Shown here: positions 23,609 through 36,700 of the stretch, piece by piece
Position numbering within the stretch: position 1 is the first letter of the stretch
How the letters are laid out: each line of letters starts with the position of its first letter
NCBI GenBank assembly: GCA_027186245.1
Contig: CP114498.1
Coordinates: 937,501-1,001,500 of the forward strand
Reading direction: 5' to 3'
Origin: Coriaria nepalensis
Taxonomy: Eukaryota > Streptophyta > Magnoliopsida > Cucurbitales > Coriariaceae
Length of the DNA stretch: 64,000 nucleotides
Made by a program: the position numbers and the translations under genes
Notes under the pieces: generated by a model
What the model was told of the DNA's origin: nothing
Seen by the model: only the letters and a program-made list of their open reading frames with translations
The model's database searches: none

Positions 23609-25095
23609 ACATGGATCTCCAATTTTCAAGCTAGTTACATGCTTATCATGTTCGGAACTGTTCCTCTTTTATCAGCATCAGAGTGACTGTATTTCCATTC
23701 GATTTTACTATGTCATACTGCCTTGGTTTATTTAGATCCTTAAAGATGGAGATTTTGCCAGTTAAATCCTTAATTATCTTGTTCTTATAGATTATACATC
23801 TTGAACATCACTAGTAGCAGCTGTCACATTGGCGCCCGAGGAAAGAAATCGATGGGTTAACCCGATGTTTTGTTTAGGATGAGCGTTGGTCCTTCCTTGC
23901 TCCATCCTCCATGGGAACCGAAATTCACTGGCTTTCTTGCATCTTGTAGGAACTTATGGCCCAACAACGCTCGAAAATGCAAATCTTGTAACATGAACTT
24001 GTCTAACATTTAAAACACATGAAAACAGAGAGAGATAACATAGTCATAGAGCTTGTATTTGTGTGTCTAGTGACACATTCTTTCACTGTTTTAAAAAAGA
24101 AATACGGTGAGTCAAAACTTCGACCCATAAACCATATGGAAGGTCTATCTTCACTTTGGCTATGGCTGGCTCTTCATGCAACCTAACACTATCACAAAAC
24201 GATTGACTAATCGGGTCTTTATTTTAATCCGAATAATCTGAGTTGGGTAATTTTATTTTTTATTTTTTATTTTTATAAATAGGAAAAGAGATATATAACT
24301 TAAACTAATAAAATAATAGTTAAGATTCGTTCAAAGTTATTAACAAAAAAAAAAAAAAAAATCTGAAAAGCGGTATAGTGGAAGAGCGTTTCTACACCAC
24401 CAAAAACAAGATCTTGAGAATCCATGTAGAAAAGTAAAAAAAATATAAAACCACCTTCCCCCCCCTCCTGCTAAAATCCAAACGATCCCCTTCTGGTTTT
24501 TTCAGGTGGTCCCCTCTTTGAACAATCGAACGCACGTTTGATTTTATTTTTTATTTTTTGTTCTTTCCTTCTTTTAATGATTTATGTTTGTTTGTTTTTC
24601 TGGGTTCATCTCTTCTGTGTGGTAGACACTATTATTATTATTATTATTATTATTATCATTCTTAGTTTCTTCTGCATTTCTATGTAGAGCCTGCACATAG
24701 CACGTTGAATCTTGCTTTTGCCTTATTTTTTAAAAGGGAAAAAAAAAAAGAAAAAAAAAAGAAAAGAAGAAAAGGCATTGTCTACGGATTTAAACAATGT
24801 GGATCTTCTCAAAATTTTAAACGATTATTCTTTTTTTTGGGTGATATTTCATTAATTTACTTCTATCAATTACGTGTTAATCGATACATATTGTAGCCTT
24901 GTTGGTTATGGCCTTGGCATTTATATTAATATTTAATGTTTATGTCGGTTTTATTACCTATTTAAGAATGGATCATAAACCCTAGCTAGAATGGTTTTGG
25001 TAGTTCACTATCTAAAACCCGCATTACATCTTTCACTGTCTGACCAAATGGAAAATTTTTAGTGTGGATCTAGCATTTGAAGAACAGTTTTGACA
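23609..25095. other. Intergenic: RPS25 3' UTR and FAD3 upstream region
   Basis: RPS25 3' UTR, then AT-rich DNA with an ATT repeat near 24629-24657 and A-rich tracts near 24343-24360 and 24740-24765. The last 300-400 bp probably holds the FAD3 leader, possibly with a leader intron that cannot be fixed by eye. No coding region supported. Confidence 0.55.
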
Positions 25096-26897
25096 ATGCA
25101 AACCTTGGTGAATGATGGGTTTAGCTCTGTTAGCAAGCAAGAACAGAATGGTTCCGATTTCGATCCGAGTGCACCGCCTCTGTTTCGGATATCCGAAATC
25201 CGAGCCGCCATCCCCAAGCATTGCTGGGTCAAGAATCCATGGAACTCTCTGAGTTATGTATTGAAAGATGTCCTTGTGGTCTTTGCTTTGGCTGCTTCTA
25301 TCATGTATTACTCCAAGGTGTCTCTGGTTTTCTGGCCTTTCTATTGGCTTGCTCAAGGAACAATGTTCTGGGCCCTCTTTGTCCTTGGACATGATTGGTA
25401 TGTATCTATATATATATATATGTGTGTGTGTATGTATGTATGGTTTTGATGGATAGTGGCTATTTATTTATTTATTTTGGTTGGTTTTGAAATGGGCAGT
25501 GGGCATGGAAGCTTTTCAGACAGTGCTTTGCTGAATAGTGTAGTGGGACATGTCTTGCATTCTTCAATTCTTGTTCCATATCATGGATGGTATGTTTTTT
25601 ATGTCTGTCTGTCTGTCTGTATATATATATATATATATTCATTTTATTTTTTAAAATTAATTTTGTTGAGAATGTTTGTGCAGGCGAATCAGCCATAAAA
25701 CTCACCATCAAAACCATGGACATGTTGAGAACGATGAGTCGTGGGTACCAGTTAAGTCCTTTTCTCTTCTAATATATACATAGTATCTTGTTCCGACAGA
25801 GAGAAAAACCTAAGATTAGCTTTTCCGGAAATTTCCAAACGAACACATATATATATATATATGTTTGCAAGTTTTTTAATAGCTTCAAAAAATCAAACTC
25901 TAATATAAATCAATAATAATCTTGTAATATGATCAGTTGACTGAGCGGAGCTACAAGAGCTTGAGTTATTTCACTCGGATGCTTAGATTCACCATTCCTT
26001 TCCCAGTATTCGCCTACCCCTTCTATCTCTGGAACAGAAGTCCAGGGAAGAGTGGATCCCACTTCAACCCATACAGTGATTTGTTTGCCCCAAATGAAAG
26101 GAAAGATGTAATCACTTCTACTGTCTGTTGGACCATAATGGTCGTTTCACTTGTCTGCTCTTCCTTCCTATTTGGCCCTGTCCGAGTCCTTATGCTCTAT
26201 GGCATCCCTTACTTGGTAAGCTCTTGACTATGTCACACTATACGTATATATATATATATAGTATCTTTTAATCGTATATGTTTCTTGTTATAGGTTTGTG
26301 TAATGTGGTTGGATTTTGTTACTTATCTGCATCACCATGGCAGTGATGGTTATGAGAATCAACTTCCTTGGTACCGTGGCCAGGTACGGAATGATTGTTC
26401 TGAGAATACCGGAAATTCTAGTCTTTCGGATTTGTTGATCATATGTGATTATTCTTGTTCCAATTCACAGGAATGGAATTATTTACGAGGAGGGCTTACT
26501 ACCGTCGACCGGGATTACGGTTTGTTTAACACGATCCATCACAATATCGGGACCCACGTCGTCCATCATCTCTTTCCTCAGATCCCACATTATCACTTGG
26601 TTGAAGCGGTAAGAAATCATTAAACTCGATATCAAATGCTATATATGTTCGTTTGATTTCCGGTCCCGGAAGTTTTTACCTGATTTCTCCTCATTTTTTT
26701 CACAGACAAGAGCTGCACAACCGGTGCTCGGGAAGTATTACAGGGAGCCACAGAAATGTGGGCCCATTCCATTTCACTTGATCAAGATTCTAGTTAGAAG
26801 TATTAGACAGGATCACTATGTCAGGGACAGTGGAGATATTGTCTACTATGAGTCCGATCCTATTCTAAGCCCAGTTTCTAGCTGCAAATCTGATTGA
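25096..26897 (+). CDS. FAD3: ER omega-3 fatty acid desaturase
   Basis: Seven exons (25096-25397, 25500-25589, 25684-25750, 25937-26215, 26294-26383, 26471-26608, 26706-26897) encode 385 aa. The membrane di-iron enzyme converts linoleate to alpha-linolenate on ER phospholipids. All three His boxes are present: HDCGH (99-103), HKTHH (135-139) and HVVHH (305-309). The length and lack of a transit peptide fit ER FAD3 rather than plastid FAD7/8. The 279-bp exon 4 covers what I recall as two exons (93 and 186 bp) in other FAD3 genes, suggesting a lost intron. Exon 5 encodes [17 protein letters not shown] where the family usually has the shorter HHHGHEDKLPWYRG, a gain of three residues. The ATG at 25096 gives the usual FAD3 N-terminal length. 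Confidence 0.95.
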
Positions 26898-27619
26898 TCA
26901 GCAATTTTGATTTTGATTTTTTTTTTTTTAATGGGAAATTTAACTCTCCAAATTTTGAGATAATAATATCATAAATTTTCATAACTATAATAAACTTCTA
27001 ATTTGAACTTAAATTATAATAAAACTTCCGTACAAAATAACTTGAAATCTAGATTTTCTTTTTTCAACCCCAAAATTATAATTTTAACACTTATGATCCA
27101 ATTATTTTTTAAATTAATTGTTTTTTTTATCTATACATCCTTTCACGTCCATCTCTCCCAGCACTTTCGTTGCTGCTTCTACCATTCTAAAATTTTATAT
27201 AATTAAACATATTTGATCTTTTTATCATTTTCTGTGTATAATAGTAATTCAAGTTCTTTCATTCGTCGAGTTTCACGAGCACGTTTTCTCATGATCTCTC
27301 ACGAGTTGATTAAAATTTCAAACGCCAAATTGAGAATTTGAGATTGGGATCTAGATTCACAAATTCAGTTTAAGACTCAGACTAGTTACTGATATGCCAT
27401 GTCAGCATTATACTTTTCTGATTTGGCACATTCTTATTGGCTCTACCCATGTGGACCTGGACCTATAAGCTTTAACTCAACTAACATGCGCTGGAGGTTT
27501 CACTCCCCTCTAACCTACGCGCACAAACAAAATTCGCTCCATTCTTTGTTTGTTTCCCGAGAGAACGAAGGAAAGTGAGAATCAAATCACTGACGAAGAG
27601 ACCTTCTCTCGTCTAGGCA
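26898..27619. other. Intergenic: FAD3 3' UTR and SEC23 promoter
   Basis: AT-rich FAD3 3' flank to about 27250, then the upstream region and leader of the SEC23 gene. No coding region or clear TATA box found. Confidence 0.6.
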
Positions 27620-30600
27620 ATGGCGGTGAGAGCCACAGTATCTCGGTTTCCGATTGATCCCGATGCCGAGGAGAACTCAGGGTTACCGTGGGGAGTGACG
27701 ATTACTCCGTTTTCGACCAAGGACGAAAACGGTCAGCCGCCGGTTTACGGATCGGATGGGAACCTATTGCCGCGGTGCGAGAATTGCTGGGCGTACTTCA
27801 ACACATATTGTGAGCTCGATCAGTGGGCCTGGACCTGTGCTCTTTGTGGGACCCTCAATGGCCTCTCCTCTCAGGCTATTGCTCGTTATTCTCACCCTCA
27901 ATCTTGCCCTGAGATGATGTCCTCATTCATAGATCTCGAGCTTCCCGGTGAGTATACTCTATGAATTGCTTGGTTGATTATTCATTTTCCGTTATAATTT
28001 CGTTCTGCGCAGTAAATCGCATTAGGAATTCAAATTTCTCCCCCTCTTTACATGTAATTTCGATTGAAGAAGTGGAGCAGTGGCCTTGTTTGGATCCAAA
28101 TTTTCAACAATGAGTAGGATTAGAACTTTGGTTCTACTTCCTATCTACAGCCTTGAGCTTTGTTTCTTTAGCAGAGAAAATGAAGTATGCGAGGAGAATA
28201 AAAGTTTTGATGAAATTTTGAGTTTTAAATGAGAGGAAGGAGTTTGCTCTTCTGATACATTTTTCTCTGTTGAATTTTCCCTCGACTTAATGACGGGAAT
28301 TGTGCTTGTTTTGGTAGATGAAGGATCAGCAGGGGAAGCAATGCAACCAGTTTATGTTGCAGCGGTTGATTTGTCTTGTAAGATCATCTCCATACTATAT
28401 TAATTTAAAATCTCTCTGTATAATTCTTTCTATGTTTCTATATTTTGATTTGGGGGAATGTCCTATTGCTCTTCAATTCTCTTTCTGGTCTATAATGCAG
28501 CTTCTGAAGAGTTCATAGAGCTTACTAAAAGTGCACTCTTGGCAGCTTTGGAAGGTTGATTGGCACTGGAACTACGTGTACACCTAATATATGTACTTTT
28601 CTCCTGCATGATTTTTTCCTCTAATCCTTCGTTTAATTCTTAAACTCCAGCTCTTGGCCCTGGTTCACTATTTGGGCTTGCTACCTTCAGCCATAAACTA
28701 GGTTTATATGATGTCCAAGGGCCCATACCCATAATAAAGAACGTCTTCATTCCCCCTGATGCTGAAGGCACCCTACCAATCGAGCTTGAAGATGTCATGC
28801 CTATATTACAGTTTTTGGCACCGGTATGACAGTTTTTAGGCCCATTTTACTTAACACTTCGTCTGGTAAAGTGTTTCTCATTGAAGAGGTTTTGAGAAAT
28901 TTTTTTTTTATGGTGTGCTTTAAAAAGGATTCAGAATGCTCAGTATTAAAATTGAGTGAAATGCTAGCTACATCGCCTTTGCTGCAGGTTGAAAGCTGTA
29001 AAGACCGTATTGCATCTGCTCTTGAAACACTTCGGCCAACAACATCATGGGAGAGAACGGCAGCAGCAGGTCAAGGGATGGATGGCATGTTAATTGGTGG
29101 AAGAGGTTTTGGAGTAGCCATGGAAGCTCTTTTTAATTATCTCGGATCCGAATATGGGAGCACATTTGCATTAGGTGTGTCCTTGAATCTTGAAGCACAT
29201 ATAACAACTATACTCTTGCTTATCTAACCAAGGATTGTACCATGGAAAATATGTTTCTTTTATGTTCTTCCATTCAGAGTGCATATATATATATTACGTC
29301 TCACTATAATTTCAGCTAGAGTCTTTGCATTTCTGTCTGGCCCGCCGGATTATGGAGCTGGACAACTAGATACAGGGAGGTACGGTGAGCAGTATGCTAG
29401 TAAAGGAGAGGATGCAGACCGAGCTTTACTTCCTGAGCAGACACCATATTACAGAGACCTGGTAATCTGGTTCAACTCCTTTTTCTTTTTTTTTTTCTTT
29501 CTATGTTCATCTCAATGGGTTGGGAAAGAAGCAAGAATTTTGAACATAAACTTTACAGGCTGCTGTTGCCGTTCAAGCAGGTGTTTGTGTGGATATATTT
29601 GCTGTTACAAATGAATATACAGATTTAGCATCTTTGAAATTTCTCAGTATTGAAAGTGGTGGCTCATTATTTCTTTATACAAGTACTGATGACTCAACTC
29701 TGCCCCAGGATATGTGAGTATCTATCGAGCTTTACTAAACTAATGCTGTTATTCTGGTCTAACCTCGCAATTTTTTAGTCATTTCAGAAAATATTTTGGC
29801 ATTATGTACAACTTGTTCCATAAGTTTGAATTTCAAATACTATAAAATCCTTGATATGCCAACGAAGATGGAATAGAAACTCGTACGAGAAGAAATTCTA
29901 ATTTTTAAAGTACTTAAGATTCAAGTATTTAGATTGTTTATGTTCTAGTCTTCTGTTATCTTGTAAATAGTTCTGTAAGAGTTTCTTGTTTCAGGTATCG
30001 GATGCTCAGTCGACCATACGCTTTTGGTTGTATACTGCGTTTAAGGACTTCTTCTGAATTCAAGCCAGGCCATTCTGTGAGATTAGATGTTTGAAGTATC
30101 AATTTTCTTTTTCTCTTCTCCTTCTAATTGTGTTCTGTTTATCATTATGCAGTATGGCCATTTCTTCCCAGACCCACAGTATGAAAATGTCCAGCACATT
30201 ATTTGTTGCGACTCCTATGGTACATATGCTTACGACTTTGAATTTGACAACAACGTAGGATTTTCAAGGTAATTTTTCTTATTATGTCCGCCGTAGCTTT
30301 TCTTGAAGTGACACCATATGATAACACTTTCAATTATTGTTATTGATCCACTTCGAATTGTAATATAACACTGCTAACAACAGATAGTGTTGCAACTTGC
30401 ATGTTAAATGTCATTATTGCCTTGTTGTCACCCATTACTTGGTTAACAGTCAGAGTCAGTTGATTTTCATCCTTTTGCAGACATACAGAGGAACTTCCTA
30501 CCATCCAGATTGCTTTTCAATATACAGTTGTAGTTCCCCCTGAGGAACTTTCTGGTTCAGCGACAGCTTCTGTAAGTAGGTATGACTATCAGTTAGTTGG

Positions 30601-32020
30601 TTTTGTGCCCTTTTTTTATGTAACAAGTGAATGCTTCCTGCATTTTGTTCATGAACTAAATCATGGTCCTCTTGTAATTTTTTATATTTCCTCCTTTTAC
30701 AAACTTGAATTCATTTGATTTGCAGAAGCAAGCATTCTCTTAAACGAAGGTTGAGGATTCGAACGGTACAGTTTGGAACTGCTAAAAATTTTCACGAACT
30801 TTACGACACTGTTGATCCTGAGGTTGTTATTTCCTTACTTGTTCACAAGGTAATGCTTTACCCCCTCCTTCCCTGACAAAAGTCTATTCTATCTTTTCAA
30901 GATCCGATTACCACTTTGTAGAATGAATCTACACATGATGAAAAACACACGTACAAACTGTAAGCAACCGACTACATAAGTTCGTCTTGCATAATATATA
31001 CATGTGCAGAAAGATTTTCCTCAATATGTCATGATATTGCATATACATCTCTTTTTCCATTTTACTTCTATTAAGAGGATGATAAATTGATAATTGGCAT
31101 CCATCCCGTTAATGATCTTTATTTTCTCTTAGGTTATATTAGCTTCTTTGGAGCAAGGTGTCAGGGAAGGCAGGGCATTGCTTCACGATTGGCTTGTAAT
31201 CCTCACAGCTCAGTATAATGAAGCATATAAACTCATTCAGTTGAAGAATGGAAGTTCACTAACCTCTCAGGTTGATGTTTCTTTCACTCAATGCCCTCAA
31301 CTTCAACCTTTAACCCGCTTGGTTTTCGCTTTGCTCCGGAACCCTCTTCTTCGGCTTCACGAGGAAGGTGTTCATCCCGATTATCGCATCTACTTGCAAT
31401 GCCTTTTTAGGTATACTAATTGCCCATATAATGATGAAAAAAACTTTCTTATCTAGGGTAGGAATCTTAATGCTTTCTATTACTAAATTTGTGGCAGCGC
31501 ATTGGAACCAAGCTCTCTTCATCTTGCGATATATCCAATGCTGACATCATACACTACCCCAGATACAGAAGCGTATCCACGGCACTCACTGAGCCGTGCT
31601 GCATTAATTACGAGCAACAGCCCAATATTCTTCCTTGATGCTTTCATAACCCTAATCGTCTTTTATTCCTCCACCGCGGACCCCGCACTTCCTTTCCCTC
31701 CACCCCAGGATTGTAAGTTTTGTACAACATCTCTTTCCTTTTTTCGTTTATCTAATTGGGACGTAGTTCGAGTAAACTGAAGTTTGTGCAAACTGGGTGA
31801 CTTGACAGGTTTGTTGAGGAGAACAATAGCAAAGATAAAGGAAGACAGATGTATAACTCCAAAGCTCATGTTTATCAGAGGCGGGCATGAGGATGCATCA
31901 GCATTTGAGAACTATCTCATAGAGGAGCAGGATGTTGATGGGAGTGGTTTTGCTATCATTGTCGGTTTTGTTTCATTCCTTGAAGAAATCTCTCAGAGCG
32001 TTTTGGAATACCTCAAATAG
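27620..32020 (+). CDS. COPII coat protein SEC23, plant SEC23A-like branch
   Basis: Fourteen exons: 27620-27947, 28318-28377, 28501-28554, 28651-28823, 28988-29174, 29316-29461, 29559-29713, 29995-30076, 30153-30268, 30481-30579, 30726-30849, 31133-31410, 31498-31712, 31809-32020, giving 742 aa. Sec23 is the SAR1 GTPase activator in the inner COPII coat for ER export. A zinc-finger motif CxxC (53, 56) and CxxC (73, 76) near the N-terminus, a trunk region (PVYVAAVDLS, GLATFSHKLGLYD), a helical region (HDWLVILTAQYNEAYKL) and a gelsolin-like end (TPKLMFIRGGHEDASAF) are in Sec23 order. The N-terminus resembles the divergent Arabidopsis SEC23A (At4g01810) as I remember it, not the canonical type. 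Exon 10 has two donors 8 bp apart; only the downstream one (GT at 30580) keeps the frame. Confidence 0.9.
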
Positions 32021-32540
32021 AAAGAACACAACCTCAACTTACTTTCAAATCACATTAGGGAAAGATGCAGCTTATGAGCCTTATTCACCCGATCAACAGC
32101 TGCGATACAGCCTCAACAATTGCCTGGGAATCAAGCGATGGACCTTTTTTTTTTTTTTTTCCTTGTACCAATGTACCTTTTTTCCCCCTTTGAAAGGCTT
32201 CCCATATAAACTACATTTCAAGTGCAAAATCAAATATCTCAACACTGCAGTAATTGATTATAAGAACACAACATTACAGTAATTGATTATAAGAATCCAT
32301 CGTTTCCAATACACCATACAATTAAAAGAAAATGGTAAAGCAAGCTGAGGCAACCACTACTATTCAAGCAACGAAGTTTTTCTATCCATCACTAAACTCT
32401 TAAGTCTAACCTCACTACACGAATGATAAGAAGATCTTTTGCATGATTTAGATCCATATTCTGGTGTGGCAAAGAAATCCAAACATACCTGTGAAAACGC
32501 CATTCAAACTCAACAATCGACACTGTTCCTGCTTACTCGT
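32021..32540. other. Convergent 3' flanks of SEC23 and the histone-fold gene
   Basis: 520 bp between two convergent stop codons, holding both 3' UTRs. A 16-bp direct repeat of TAATTGATTATAAGAA lies at about 32250-32294, and a poly-T tract at about 32145-32160. No gene seen. Confidence 0.55.
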
Positions 32541-33321
32541 TCACGCGTCATCATCAACATCACCTTTTTCTTCTTCTTTTTCATCCTCTCCATCCTGTTC
32601 ATTTTTACCAACTCCATTTTTCTCTGATGGCTCCTCAATTTTCCTCTTCTTTTTCTGTTCTTTCGCCTTTGATGATGATCCTACTCTCTTTCCAGCATTC
32701 TTACGCCTGAATTCTGAAACAAGTTCATAAGATGAAATTCTGATTTAACCCAAACGTCACCAAGAAAAAAATGGTCCAGTAAATTTGGAAGGAAGAGTTC
32801 AATTCTTTTTTTTTTTTTCCGGGGAATATCTCCTCATATATATTTCGTCAATTCAGCTAAAGCTTCCAATCTTCAAATTTTCCAAGAAGAAAAACAGAAT
32901 ACCAGAATTAATACTTACCATCAAGGGAGGTTCGAAGAGGCTCGAGAAACTCAGGAAACTCGATATCTTCAAGAGATTTGAGTACATCATCCGCATTGAT
33001 CGTCTGCCTCTTCGATTCCTTACAGATATCATTAGCCCTGCATATTTTTATTTTACTCCAATTTTCAACGCCCTAATTCTGAAAGCGATGATGATCTCTG
33101 GATGATAATAATCCAGGGGGGCAGGGAGCTTACGTTGCAGAGAGATAGTGGATGAAGATGCGAGCGCTTTCGGAGAAGGCAAGGAGGGAGTCTTTGTTGA
33201 CGGAGATGTCTTGATCGGGGGACAAGTCCGAGAGCTTATCCTTCACCACTCGGCGCACGATAGCCCTAGGAAGCTCTTCAGCCTCCGTCGCCGTCGTCGC
33301 TGCCACTTTCTTCTCCGCCAT
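32541..33321 (-). CDS. Histone-fold protein, NF-YB11 / Pol epsilon subunit 3 (Dpb4)-like
   Basis: Three exons, 33321-33134, 33037-32919, 32713-32541, encode 159 aa. The histone fold spans about residues 17-100: LPRAIVRRVVKDKLSDLSPD, VNKDSLLAFSESARIFIHYL, ANDICKESKRQTINADDV, then LEDIEFPEFLEPL. This is the wording of plant NF-YB11, the counterpart of yeast Dpb4 and human POLE3. It pairs with an NF-YC-like partner in DNA polymerase epsilon and in ISWI-type remodellers. The C-terminus has a basic stretch (KAKEQKKKRKIEE) that may act as a nuclear signal, and ends in an acidic tail (DEKEEEKGDVDDDA). It differs from CCAAT-binding NF-YB proteins in lacking their typical core wording. Convergent with SEC23. 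Confidence 0.9.
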
Positions 33322-33573
33322 TTTTCTTCTCCGCTTCCAGTCGATGTAGCTCTAGGTCGGAGTAGCTTTCTTCTCCGCTTCTAAAACTCTGCCTACTCTG
33401 TTATTCGGTTTCAAGAATTTAAGTCGCCATATTTTTTTTTTCTTCTTTTTTCTTTAATTTTTTTTTAAATTTTTTTTATAATTTAAAGAAAAAGGATTAA
33501 AAGAGACATGATTATGAGACTAGCAAGCTGTCATTAACAAGCAAACCAATGCACATATTTCTTTTAAAATATA

Positions 33574-33606
<33 letters not shown>

Positions 33607-33784
33607 AATACAAAATTAAAATAAAGAAAAAAGACAAACGAGTAGGAAATGAAATGGTAGACTATAGATCGAAGGAACATACAGGTGAACAGATTTCAAT
33701 TTCCTAGCAATAACCTATTACCATGCACTCGAAAAAAGACACTATGACGGGGCAAATTCCTTCTCCGTGCTAGTCACGATTAGT
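33322..33784. other. Spacer upstream of the histone-fold gene
   Basis: Promoter and 5' UTR of the minus-strand histone-fold gene and the 3' flank of TWD40-2. Contains an AT microsatellite at 33569-33590 running into poly-T to about 33606. No gene seen. Confidence 0.6.
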
Positions 33785-36700
33785 TCACATGATTTGTTGA
33801 TCACCTCCCGGCAAAGTACTCAGCGCCTCCTGACCTTCAGGCACCTGTGGCGGGACTGGGATCTCTGATCCTACCATATCACTCGCAGATGTTTCTTTCT
33901 GAAGATCAGATGGTTCAGGATTGTTAGTAGATGGTACTGCTACCTCTGATGATGGCTCTTGAGTACTTGTCGCCTGAACATCATTTTCTCCTGAGGATTC
34001 TGGGCCCACATCACCCATTCCCGGTGAAGAAGTTGGAGGTTCTTTATCATCAGAAGCCTTCTGTTCACTTGATTCTACCTGACTGAGCAGAGTTTCTGGT
34101 CCCTGTTCAGTCTTACTCGGTTCGGTTGTAGAAGGGGCTGCTTCTAACAACAATGACTTTTCGGGTTGTTGCTGCTGCTGTTGTTGCATCATAGAGCCTG
34201 GTTTTTTGGGACCAGAGATAGGAAGAGAGATAGAGGGCATTCCAGGAGGAAGGATTTCAATGGGGGGCTTCTTTCCGGCTTCTGCCAAGCTTGTAAGTTT
34301 TGGTTCTTCTAAAGAAGCTAAAAACGCATCTGTAGCATCCGTTTTTTTCGCGGTAGTGTGCTCAATCTCCTTCTGCAACATTTTGTTCCATGAATCGACC
34401 AAGTTCTTCAAAGTAGGGCGTCCATGAGCCTAGACATAGATAGATAGATATGACATGTACCATGTTAGAAGCAAGAAGGAAATGTATATAATTATGTAGA
34501 AAACGAAGATAAAGATTTGTACTTGAGCATGAAGTACGGCTTCGGCGAGCATTCCGGTATCTTGCCAGGACTTCTCCATAAGTGCATTATCTCCCAAAAC
34601 AGCAGCTGAAAATGCAGCTTCTCGGCCCAACCCGAGTGAGATCAAATTGTTCACTAGATTCTGCAGGATTATGCAATAACCTTTAAAAGTGTTCAACTTA
34701 AGAATGAAAAATCCCCCATCCAATATTATTTTGGAATTTCCAACCAGATATCTATACATCCTATCATATTACTCAAAGTTGAATTTAGATTTAACCGTCC
34801 ACGTTATTTGTAAGTGATCTTTTATGATGTAGTAGGATAAAATTTTATATTTTTTAATCCACATATCAATATATGTAAAAAGAAAGGGAGGGCTAATAAT
34901 AACATACACTTAGCCATGTCAATTCTCCATGATTTGCAAGTCTTAAAGCTAGTCCTCTCAATTCATGACCCCGCAATGCACCTTTCACGGAACCAGCAGC
35001 AGCTAATCTCTTGAGAGCTTCACGGGCAATATCAGCCTGTGCAGTAGCATCTGCAGCATCAATGAGATCCAGAAACTCTTTTGCGAATTTCACTATTCCT
35101 TGGACAGCTTCTACCATGTTTTCTTTCTTGGCTGTCAAACTTAGAATGTCGGTCAAACCAAGCCCGGCAGTATCCTGTCCTATGTCCCTGCTGTTGCTCA
35201 TTGTAAGAAGACACTGAAGAGCTCTTTTCAAATCATTGCTTTGAAGGGCCAGATCAAATTCAAACCTGCCGTAAGGATATAGATGATTTACAAAACAAGA
35301 AATGAAAGCATATGAATCACTTTAAAGAATTTTGGATGAATGATAAGTGGACAGAGTAAGGTGAAATCCATGCAAATACTCCGGCTGCATGAAAAAAGTG
35401 GCCGAGGCATGAAGAGGCAAGACTGTTAATCAAGGGCAACTAAACAAATGAAATTGAAATGTAATGACAAAGAAACAGTAAGGTTTGTGATCTTATATAG
35501 AGTTTACCTCTTAGATATTCCAGGCAAATGAAGTGCTTCAGTTGCATAACCCATTCCTAGCATAAATTGAGCTAAATCATCATGATGTTCTCTGCCAAGT
35601 CTACTTGCCCTGTACAAGGAATTAAATTTAGTTCACTAAAAATTTCGTTCTAAGAATTTGTATGCACATAAACAAAGAGGAGAGGCTATACCATTTCACT
35701 GCACTAATGGCATCTCCATAGGCAGCAAGACACCGGCAACGAATACCAGGATGACTTAGAGATAATGCATGAGCACACATGTATCTGATGAAAGAAATTT
35801 AGGTCGTATATGAGCCCCCATTTTAACGTTCACTCCAAGATTAAAAATTACATGAAGATAACTATCACAAAAACTAATACTGATTGCTAGATACTCATAT
35901 GTATTGAGGAGACCAATTACCTGTCAATTAGCCAAAGAACACCATCTCTGACACCTACCACAATCAGAGGTCCGATTGGCCGTTTCTGCTCAGACGGAAA
36001 ACGAGTGACTGCCACGGACAGCCCTCCCCCACCAACAGCTACCTCATTGACCTTTCTTTCTTCCATCTCTTTTGGCATCATAGAAGAATCCCCATTAACT
36101 CTAGATTGTCTGGGAAATGTTAAGAAAGGTGGCACAGAAGGAGAATGCTGAAATGAAGCTAATCGGACCACCTGAAGGGTTGAAACACACCCAATCAAAA
36201 CATGGGAAAGAAAAATTTCTTTAAAAAGTGAGACCTACTAACTCAATATGGCATACCACGTTAATAGAAATATACAAAATGTATGTTGCAAATGAACATC
36301 TCTAACGAAGTTTTTCACCTGAAGCATTGGAGGTCTCAATGCTATCCTCTGTTGCTTAACAGTTTGGGGACCATCTACTGCAATAAGAGCTAACTCTCCA
36401 TGCTCAGCAATGGCTTTTTCTCTGGCCTGTTTCAGCTTCATTTCTTCTTTCATCTTTCTTGTTTCAATATCAATCTGTGCAACTCCAGCGTCCACAAAAA
36501 CACATCTGAAAAACATGACTTGAAAGTGATAATGATAAACTTTTTATACCTTGGTTCAAGAGTTTTGCCTTTCGGTTTCTAAGTGATCGCGATGGGCAGG
36601 GTGGGAGGGGACAAAGATGAGAATTATGTATATATTACTAATTTGAGTCACTCTAATTACTAAATCTGATTTTCTTCTCATGAGGACTTGCATTCAATTT

